59,256 nt of DNA from Zetaproteobacteria bacterium CG_4_9_14_3_um_filter_49_83 (GTDB taxonomy: Bacteria > Pseudomonadota > Zetaproteobacteria > Mariprofundales > Mariprofundaceae): assembly GCA_002791545.1 (NCBI GenBank), contig PFXG01000065.1, positions 1 to 59,256 of the forward strand. The letters are read 5' to 3'. A model generated the notes under the pieces. It saw nothing but the letters and a program-made list of their open reading frames with translations. It was not told where the DNA came from and searched no databases. The position numbers and the translations under genes are program-made. Below, in pieces: positions 53,707-59,256 of this stretch. Position 1 is the first letter of the stretch. The number at the start of each line of letters is the position of its first letter.

Positions 53707-54143
53707 TTGAAGAAACATTTCAGACTTTAGATTTACATATAAGTCGTGCTGACAACGCTTATCAAGAGGTGATTCTTTTTTCTGAAGATATGGATGTTCA
53801 TGCGTTGGATGATTTTGATAAAGTGAAAGTGATTGATAGTTTCATTTTCAGGTTTATAAAAATCCAGGACTTGATGGGAAATAAATTATTCAGAGAAGTC
53901 TAAGAAGCTTTGGGAGAATACCAATTCTCTATGAGCATGTTAGATGTGTTGGATCGATTAGAGCAACTTGAGCTGCTGAAAAGTGCTGAATTATGGATGG
54001 ATTACAGAAAACTAAGGAATGTTTTAACCCATGAGTACCCAGATAACAGAGAAGAGATATTAGAGGGTATTCAGGTTGCTTTGAAGGTGTTTCATGAGAT
54101 GAAAGGTGTTCAGAGTAGCATGAGAAAATATGTAAAAAAATAA
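53703..54143 (+). pseudogene. HEPN-domain (HepT-like) toxin with in-frame TAA
   Basis: Two readable parts in the same frame: residues 1-66 end at TAA (53901-53903), then the frame continues through EALGEYQFSMSMLDVLDRL to the stop at 54143. The second part has the HEPN motif RKLRNVLTHEYPD (R-X4-H-X-Y). The intact paralog at 56345 is 157 residues and aligns across the stop. So a single nonsense change disrupts the toxin. A restart from TTG at 53910 would make only the C-terminal part. Confidence 0.85.
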
Positions 54144-54164
54144 GGGACTACTTGAGGATAAGCA

Positions 54165-55199
54165 ATGAGTGAATATAAACCTAAAAATATTCTTGTGACA
54201 GGCGGGGCCGGTTTTATTGGCTGTAATTATGTGCGTTATATGCTGGAAACTGATAAGTCTGTGAACATTATCAATTTGGATGCAATTACTTACGCAGGTT
54301 CATTGGATAATTTGAAGGATTTGCCTGGTGAATCACGCCATACTTTTGTTCAAGGTGATATCTGCGACCGTGAACTTATTGATAAACTTATGCGGCAACA
54401 TGAGATTGATACCATAGTCCATTTTGCAGCAGAATCACATGTCGATAATTCAATTTCAGGCCCAGAGATTTTTGTAAAGACGAATGTGATGGGTACGTTC
54501 ACGCTGCTGGATGTTGCACGTAAGTATTGGCAAGGTGAAAAGAACTGGGGTAAAGAAAACTGTCGTTTCCATCACATTTCAACGGATGAGGTCTATGGTA
54601 CATTAGAAGCAACAGATCCTGCATTCAGTGAAACAACACCGTATGCACCCAACTCTCCCTATTCTGCCTCTAAAGCAGGCTCTGATCATCTTGTCCGTGC
54701 TTATTTCCACACCTATGGCTTGCCTGTAACAACAACCAACTGTTCAAATAATTACGGTTCATATCAGCATGGTGAAAAGTTCATCCCAACCGTCATTCGC
54801 AAATGTTTAGAGCAAGAATCCATTCCTGTTTATGGCGATGGCACCAATATCCGCGATTGGCTTTACGTGACAGATCACTGTTCTGGTATTGATGCTGTTG
54901 TGCGCAAAGGAGAGTTGGGCGAAGTGTATAATATTGGTGGCATTAATGAATGGAAAAATATCGATATTTGCCGCTTGATTTGCCAGTTGATGGATGAGCA
55001 TAAGCCTGAAAATGCACCGCATGAGAAATTGATTACCTTTGTCAAAGATCGCCCTGGCCATGATTGGCGATATGCCATTGATGCCACTAAAATGAATGAT
55101 AAATTGAATTGGCAGCCTGCAGAGACTTTTGAAACTGGCATTCGGAAAACTGTAGCATGGTACCTTGAAAATCAAAGTAATCGGCTATCTCATATCTAA
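54165..55199 (+). CDS. rmlB: dTDP-glucose 4,6-dehydratase with altered C-terminus
   Basis: A 344-residue SDR that makes dTDP-4-keto-6-deoxyglucose, the shared precursor of both dTDP-sugars here. ILVTGGAGFIGCNYVRYM, HISTDEVYGTLE and YSASKAGSDH are typical. The family's usual last residues are missing: after VAWYLENQ the protein ends SNRLSHI instead of the usual [10 protein letters not shown]-type tail, which is found 1.6 kb downstream (56815-56970). Its stop shares a base with the next ATG (TAATG). Probably still active, since the active site is complete. Confidence 0.93.
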   Translation: MSEYKPKNILVTGGAGFIGCNYVRYMLETDKSVNIINLDAITYAGSLDNLKDLPGESRHTFVQGDICDRELIDKLMRQHEIDTIVHFAAESHVDNSISGPEIFVKTNVMGTFTLLDVARKYWQGEKNWGKENCRFHHISTDEVYGTLEATDPAFSETTPYAPNSPYSASKAGSDHLVRAYFHTYGLPVTTTNCSNNYGSYQHGEKFIPTVIRKCLEQESIPVYGDGTNIRDWLYVTDHCSGIDAVVRKGELGEVYNIGGINEWKNIDICRLICQLMDEHKPENAPHEKLITFVKDRPGHDWRYAIDATKMNDKLNWQPAETFETGIRKTVAWYLENQSNRLSHI

Positions 55200-55606
55200 T
55201 GATTGACCAAGGAAAACTAAATCAAATGTCCAATGATATTCATTCAAAACTTTCGGGTGTTTTGGGTATCTACTTGTTTGGATCAGTCGCTAAAGGTGTT
55301 AATCATCCAGCCAGCGATATTGATATGGCAGTACTGAGTGATCATGTTCTGCCAACGATGGATGTTTGGCTGTTGGCTCAGGAATTGGCGAAAAATGCAG
55401 GCGTGGATGTTGATCTTATTGATCTAAGAAGTGCAAATGCGGTGATGCGAATGCAAATTATTGCTCAAGGTAGGCGCTTGCTTTGTATTGATCATGACGC
55501 TTGTGAGCAATTTGAAGACTTTGTCTATACGGATTTTTCTCGATTGAATGAGGAGCGCGCAGCGATTTTAACAGATATTCAGTCACGGGGTACAGTGTAT
55601 GGATGA
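55199..55606 (+). CDS. mntA: MntA-type nucleotidyltransferase antitoxin
   Basis: A 135-residue nucleotidyltransferase of the HepT-linked MntA type. The motif YLFGSVAKGVNHPASDIDMA shows G-S-X10-D-X-D intact. Residues 60-135 form the helical C-terminus (ELAKNAGVDVDLIDLRS). By family it transfers AMP to a Tyr in the partner HepT. It begins on the last base of the rmlB stop and overlaps HepT by 8 bp. Confidence 0.88.
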   Translation: MIDQGKLNQMSNDIHSKLSGVLGIYLFGSVAKGVNHPASDIDMAVLSDHVLPTMDVWLLAQELAKNAGVDVDLIDLRSANAVMRMQIIAQGRRLLCIDHDACEQFEDFVYTDFSRLNEERAAILTDIQSRGTVYG

Positions 55607-56021
55607 CATTCTGCTGAATAAAGTATCCATGATTGAGCGCTGTTTAAAGCGCATTGATGAGGATTATACGGGGCATGAAGATGAGCTTGAATCTAACTTT
55701 ATGCGGCAGGACTCAATCATATTGAACCTCCAGCGTGCATGTGAGGCAAGTATCGATGCTGCAATGCATGTGGTTCGTATCAATAAGCTGGGCATTCCTC
55801 AACAAAGTCGAGATGCTTTTGCCCTGATGCAGGGAGCAATGCTTCTGGATGTGAAACTTGCTGATAAAATGCAAGCTATGGTGGAATTTCGCAACGTGGC
55901 AGTTCAAGATTATCGCAGGCTAAATATGGCTATTTTACGTTCTATACTAGAGGATCACTTGGATGATTTTCGTCAGTTCAGTAGATGTTTAATTGTTTTG
56001 GCGGGTGCAGAAAATGTATAA
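55599..56021 (+). CDS. hepT: HepT-type HEPN protein (DUF86) with His-to-Gln change in the RNase motif
   Basis: A 140-residue DUF86/HepT protein. The family's toxin motif R-X4-H-X-Y appears here as R98-NVAV-Q103-D-Y105: the catalytic His is Gln (codon CAA at 55905-55907), while Arg and the AMPylated Tyr remain. In known HepT the His is needed for RNA cleavage, so this copy is probably non-toxic. IILNLQRACEASIDAAMHVV is typical of the family. It overlaps mntA by 8 bp. Confidence 0.88.
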   Translation: MDDILLNKVSMIERCLKRIDEDYTGHEDELESNFMRQDSIILNLQRACEASIDAAMHVVRINKLGIPQQSRDAFALMQGAMLLDVKLADKMQAMVEFRNVAVQDYRRLNMAILRSILEDHLDDFRQFSRCLIVLAGAENV

Positions 56022-56048
56022 TCTTATTCTTGTTAGTGGTACCGATGA

Positions 56049-56357
56049 ATGGCTAGTATGCGACTGACTCAAGCGCAGGCTGGTGCCATTGAACAAGTTT
56101 TTCAAACGGTGTTTTTACACGGTGAAGTCATACTATTCGGCAGTCGGGCGGACGATCAAAAAAAAGGTGGAGATATTGATCTTTTTATTCAGCCTGCGGA
56201 GCCAATGTCAGATTTATTTGCACGAAAAGTTCGGTTTTTACTGGCGCTAAAAAATAGGATTGGTGAGCAAAAGATTGATCTTGTGCTGGCACCTTTTGCG
56301 CCGGAAGAGTTAAAGTGCGAAATAAAAAAAACAGGGATACTGTTATGTCGAATATAA
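56049..56357 (+). CDS. MNT nucleotidyltransferase antitoxin
   Basis: A 102-residue minimal nucleotidyltransferase with motif LFGSRADDQKKGGDIDLF (G-S-X9-D-X-D) intact. The third ATG-type residue (56058, MRLTQAQAG) aligns better with paralogs at 47766 and 53413 and could be the true start. It overlaps the HEPN gene by 13 bp. Same family as the pairs at 47766 and 53413. Confidence 0.85.
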   Translation: MASMRLTQAQAGAIEQVFQTVFLHGEVILFGSRADDQKKGGDIDLFIQPAEPMSDLFARKVRFLLALKNRIGEQKIDLVLAPFAPEELKCEIKKTGILLCRI

Positions 56358-56818
56358 TTGAGCAGAAGCTGGAAAGGATTTTTCGCGAATGTGATACTCA
56401 CCAGGCTCGAATGATGTCGGCGTATCATAAAATTCAGCATAAATTACCGTTGAAGCCAGCAAGTTATCTTCAGTTTAATGAAGAAGATGTTGAACATATC
56501 GATCAGTTTTTGTTTCGTTATGAAAAACTGCAAGATGCCATGGGTCAGCGCTTATTTAAAGCCATGCTTACCCTGCTTCAAGAGGAAGTGGAGCATGTTC
56601 CTTTTCTGGATATTCTGCATAAACTGGAAAAGCTGAATTTGATTGCATCGGCTGAAAAATGGCAGGAATTAAGAGAAATTCGCAATGCGATTGCCCATGA
56701 ATATGACGATTCTCCAGAACTTATGGTTCAAGCGCTCAATGCTATTTTTTCATCAAATGAAGCACTCATTGATACATACGATGGCCTTAAAGATGCATAT
56801 CAAAAAAGACAATCATGA
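56345..56818 (+). CDS. HEPN-domain toxin, intact
   Basis: A 157-residue HEPN protein starting [13 protein letters not shown]. The motif R113-NAIA-H118-E-Y120 (R-X4-H-X-Y) is complete, so RNase activity and AMPylation by the upstream MNT are expected from the family. The ATG at 56345 aligns with the paralog at 53703. It overlaps the MNT gene. Its stop overlaps the ATG of the rmlB fragment (ATGA). This is the only pair in the locus that looks fully functional. Confidence 0.85.
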   Translation: MSNIIEQKLERIFRECDTHQARMMSAYHKIQHKLPLKPASYLQFNEEDVEHIDQFLFRYEKLQDAMGQRLFKAMLTLLQEEVEHVPFLDILHKLEKLNLIASAEKWQELREIRNAIAHEYDDSPELMVQALNAIFSSNEALIDTYDGLKDAYQKRQS

Positions 56819-56970
56819 TAAAAAAGGAGCTAGATTTAATTATGAAATACGCGAAACAAGATCTGCCCCCTACCTTTCGTAAAACAGTTGAATGGTATCT
56901 GGAAAATCAGACATGGTGCCAGCATGTGCAGGATGGTAGCTATCAGCGTGAGCGACTGGGGGTGAAGTAG
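56815..56970 (+). pseudogene. Displaced 3' end of an rmlB gene
   Basis: The frame encodes [12 protein letters not shown] and then the standard RmlB ending [13 protein letters not shown]. It lacks the whole enzyme body. It partly repeats the end of the rmlB gene 1.6 kb upstream (IRKTVAWYLENQ), but the DNA differs at about a fifth of positions, so it comes from another rmlB allele. An ATG at 56815 overlaps the HEPN stop; whether the piece is translated is unknown. Confidence 0.85.
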
Positions 56971-56975
56971 ATACA

Positions 56976-57428
56976 ATGATACACTCTTTAGCGGATGTGC
57001 AATCTGAACATATAGGCAGCGGAACTCGAATTTGGCAGTTTTGTGTTGTTCTTTCTGGTGCTCGAATAGGTGATAATTGCAATATATGTGCACAGGTATT
57101 TATTGAGAATGACGTTGTCATAGGTGACAATGTAACGATCAAGAACGGGGTTCAACTCTGGGATGGGTTGAGGATTGAGGATGGTGTATTCATCGGGCCA
57201 AATGTCTCATTTACGAATGATTTGTATCCGAGGTCAAAACAATATCCGGATGAATTTCCGCGAACAGTCGTTAAGTCTGGAGCGTCTATCGGAGCCAATG
57301 CAACCATACTTCCCGGCATCATCATTCATGAAAATGCGATGGTGGGGGCGGGAGCAGTCGTCACCAGAGATGTGCCCGCAGGTGTTACCGTAGTTGGCAA
57401 CCCAGCTGGAGAAGTGAGTAAGAGATGA
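56976..57428 (+). CDS. Sugar N-acetyltransferase with left-handed beta-helix
   Basis: A 150-residue hexapeptide-repeat acyltransferase ([27 protein letters not shown]). The segment [14 protein letters not shown] fits N-acetyltransferases such as FdtC/WbpD that act on 3-amino-dideoxy sugars. Residues near the middle include a His-poor region but [11 protein letters not shown] is typical. It overlaps the ketoisomerase gene by 4 bp. It should acetylate the amino sugar made by the next two gene products. Confidence 0.83.
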   Translation: MIHSLADVQSEHIGSGTRIWQFCVVLSGARIGDNCNICAQVFIENDVVIGDNVTIKNGVQLWDGLRIEDGVFIGPNVSFTNDLYPRSKQYPDEFPRTVVKSGASIGANATILPGIIIHENAMVGAGAVVTRDVPAGVTVVGNPAGEVSKR

Positions 57429-57841
57429 GTGTCAAAGATTGTAAAATAATCGAGTTGCCGAAGATATCGGACCCTCGAGGTAACCTTACTTTCGTTGAGG
57501 GTGGGCAGCATATCCCCTTCGATATTAAGCGTGTATATTACCTGTACGATGTTCCCGGTGGGGCTGAGCGTGGAGCTCACGGGCATAAAAAGTTACAACA
57601 GCTCATTATTGCAATGAGCGGAAGCTTTGATGTGGTGCTTGATGATGGTTTTGAGAAGAAATCATTCCATATGAATAGATCATACTATGGTCTTTATGTC
57701 TCCCCTATGATGTGGCGTGATATCACCAATGTTTCATCAGGTGCGGTTTGTATGGTTCTGGCATCTGATTACTATCATGAAGCTGATTATTATCGTGATT
57801 ATAATGCGTTTCTCTGTGACAGCCGAGGTGTCAATAAATGA
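57425..57841 (+). CDS. fdtA: dTDP-4-keto-6-deoxyglucose 3,4-ketoisomerase (FdtA/QdtA-type)
   Basis: A 138-residue cupin. [13 protein letters not shown] carries the two active-site histidines (H52, H54). It shifts the keto group from C4 to C3, giving the substrate for the aminotransferase. FdtA and QdtA differ in C4 stereochemistry (Fuc3N or Qui3N); that cannot be decided here. ATGA overlaps with neighbours. Confidence 0.85.
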   Translation: MSVKDCKIIELPKISDPRGNLTFVEGGQHIPFDIKRVYYLYDVPGGAERGAHGHKKLQQLIIAMSGSFDVVLDDGFEKKSFHMNRSYYGLYVSPMMWRDITNVSSGAVCMVLASDYYHEADYYRDYNAFLCDSRGVNK

Positions 57842-58938
57842 AAGTTCCATTCATGAACTTAAAGTCGTTTTACGAAGAGTTAAAGCCTGAGATGGACCAA
57901 GCGTACTGTAACGTGATGAGTTCTGGGTGGTATATTCAAGGGCAAGAACTTGCTGCATTTGAACGTGAATTCGCCGATTATAGTGAAACTGATCATTGTA
58001 TAGGCGTAGCAAATGGTTTGGATGCTTTACATTTAATATTGCGTGCTTATGGAATCGGTGCAGGTGATGAAGTCATTGTTCCTTCGAATACTTTTATTGC
58101 AACCTGGCTTGCCGTTTCACATGCGGGAGCAACTCCGGTTCCGGTAGAGCCTGAATCCCGATTCTACAATATAGATCCTGAGCGGATTGAGGCGGCAGTT
58201 ACTCCCAGGACGAAGGCTATTATTGCCGTTCATCTGTATGGGCATCCAGCAGATATGGATCCGATTATGGATATCGCTAAGCGACATAACCTCAAGGTGA
58301 TTGAAGATGCAGCACAGGCACATGGTGCGCGATACAAAGGTCGACGAGTCGGTTGTTTGAGCGATGCTGCGGGGTTTAGTTTTTATCCAGGTAAAAATCT
58401 TGGTGCTTTTGGTGATGGTGGTGCTGTTACAACGAATGATCCGATTCTGGCAGAGAAGGTTCGTGAGTTGGGGAATTATGGTTCGCGTGTCAAGTATCAT
58501 CATGATGCGGTGGGTTTTAACTCCCGCCTGGATGAGCTTCAAGCGGCATTCCTGAGGGTCAAGCTGAAAAAGATGGATGCCTGGAACGAGCAGAGAAACG
58601 CGGTTGCACAGTTTTATTTGCAGGAGTTTTCCCAGTTAAAAGGGATTGATCTTCCTGCTATTAATACTGGAGATGAACACGTTTGGCACCTTTTTGTGAT
58701 TAGGACGAAAGACAGAAAGCTTCTTATGGCGTCGCTCTCTGCCTGTGGTGTTGGAACCTTGGTTCATTATCCTATTCCTTCTCACTTGTCAGGCGCCTAT
58801 TCTGACATGGGGTTCCAGCTCGGAGATTTTCCTATATGTGAGGCGATGGCAGAAGAGGTGCTGAGCATTCCCATTTACCCTGGAATTGATCAAAAGAAAG
58901 TTGTCGATGCAGTTAAACTTTCAATGATTGGAGTATGA
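57838..58938 (+). CDS. fdtB: PLP-dependent 3-keto sugar aminotransferase (FdtB/QdtB-type)
   Basis: A 366-residue DegT/DnrJ/EryC1-family aminotransferase. The PLP-binding Lys is K186 in [15 protein letters not shown], with EDAAQAHGA before it. It makes the 3-amino-3,6-dideoxyhexose. It overlaps the ketoisomerase gene by 4 bp. With the upstream acetyltransferase it completes a dTDP-3-acetamido-sugar path. The rest of the surface-sugar cluster should lie beyond the IS end. Confidence 0.93.
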   Translation: MKVPFMNLKSFYEELKPEMDQAYCNVMSSGWYIQGQELAAFEREFADYSETDHCIGVANGLDALHLILRAYGIGAGDEVIVPSNTFIATWLAVSHAGATPVPVEPESRFYNIDPERIEAAVTPRTKAIIAVHLYGHPADMDPIMDIAKRHNLKVIEDAAQAHGARYKGRRVGCLSDAAGFSFYPGKNLGAFGDGGAVTTNDPILAEKVRELGNYGSRVKYHHDAVGFNSRLDELQAAFLRVKLKKMDAWNEQRNAVAQFYLQEFSQLKGIDLPAINTGDEHVWHLFVIRTKDRKLLMASLSACGVGTLVHYPIPSHLSGAYSDMGFQLGDFPICEAMAEEVLSIPIYPGIDQKKVVDAVKLSMIGV

Positions 58939-59073
58939 GTGCCTAGTATTCATAAGGTCAAAATTCAATAGTCAGGATTGCTATCACTCTCCAGTCTCCT
59001 GTCGGAATTTTGGTGGTTGTTGATGGGGTAAGGCCCATTACTCTATTGGGTTATATGGCGTGTTTCTAGATTC

Positions 59074-59124
59074 TAGTGTCACGTTCCCTTGAAAAGGGCG
59101 CTAATATGTCTATGCTTTGCGTTC
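59074..59124 (+). repeat. Probable left end of an IS630-family element
   Basis: A TA dinucleotide (59074-59075) is followed by GTGTCACGTTCCCTTGAAAA with a small palindrome CCCTTGAAAAGGG, then the transposase ATG 50 bp on. TA target and short noncoding end fit IS630 elements. The right end is outside the window. Confidence 0.5.
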
Positions 59125-59256
59125 ATGGCCAGAACAGCAAAAGAAATTCCGGTGACAGAAGAGCAAAGGCATGAATTGCTCATGATGAGCCGGTCACAGA
59201 AATTAGATCATCGTTACGTTTTGCGTGCCAGCATCATATTATTATCGATTGAGGGG
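59125..59256 (+). mobile_element. IS630-family transposase, 5' part only
   Basis: The 44 residues visible begin MARTAKEIPVTEEQRHELL and continue with the SRSQKLDHRYVLRASIILL helix-turn-helix start typical of IS630 transposases. The catalytic DDE part is cut off by the window edge, so intactness cannot be judged. Confidence 0.8.

Overview
The window reads as a chromosomal segment of a Gram-negative, respiratory proteobacterium. It carries several periplasmic c-type cytochromes, a sulfide:quinone oxidoreductase, nitric-oxide defence genes, two RND efflux systems and a surface-sugar locus. The mix suits a microaerophilic chemolithotroph, such as a zetaproteobacterial iron oxidiser or a sulfur-oxidising gammaproteobacterium. 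No rRNA or other decisive marker is present, so the placement is inference.

Layout. 1-11.1 kb: a chalcone-isomerase-like protein, then a copper/heavy-metal resistance operon (Met/His-rich small protein, CusC-, CusB- and CusA-like pump, DUF411 protein, CopA-type P1B ATPase, membrane-anchored cupredoxin). The cusB-like 3' end has been rebuilt by a dispersed repeat and an in-frame tandem array whose last unit has lost one octamer. 11.3-17.4 kb: tRNA-Gly, an acidic PopZ-like protein, and housekeeping genes (valS, yajQ, thiL, pgpA, pncC). 17.35-19.9 kb: an NsrR-like repressor divergent from two truncated hemoglobins (one membrane-anchored) and a 2Fe-2S/flavin reductase, with a predicted NsrR operator over the promoter. 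20-33.3 kb: a sulfur-centred region with a BigR-like ArsR regulator, TolC/adaptor/RND pump, DUF2892 proteins, three rhodaneses, TSUP permease, DUF302, Crp/Fnr regulator, SQR, AhpD-like protein, three small membrane proteins and a cytochrome-c'-like protein with a GNNM repeat.

33.3-45.98 kb: two methyltransferases (the second RquA-like), a four-gene minus-strand ABC/LolA-like/ferritin-like operon, a cytochrome b561-DHC-SHP electron-transfer cluster with one extra membrane protein, a cytochrome c' without a proper start, NnrS, a YajD-like HNH protein, a lysozyme-like lipoprotein, a di-heme peroxidase and a frameshifted metallophosphoesterase.

46.4-58.9 kb: a locus making GDP-mannose/GDP-L-fucose (manC, gmd, fcl), dTDP-L-rhamnose (rmlACDB) and a dTDP-3-acetamido-3,6-dideoxyhexose (3,4-ketoisomerase, aminotransferase, acetyltransferase). 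Small nucleotidyltransferase/HEPN (MntA/HepT-type) gene pairs are wedged between the sugar genes, often with overlapping stop and start codons. One is intact; the others carry a nonsense codon, a lost catalytic histidine, or are truncated. The same locus holds an fcl fragment, a displaced rmlB 3' end and a small inverted-repeat element. The window ends inside an IS630-type transposase gene.

The strongest leads are the decaying HEPN/MNT series in the sugar operon, the octamer-dependent reading frame of the CusB-like C-terminus, the NsrR/truncated-hemoglobin unit, the reactive-sulfur region with its own RND pump, and the PopZ-like gene beside valS.
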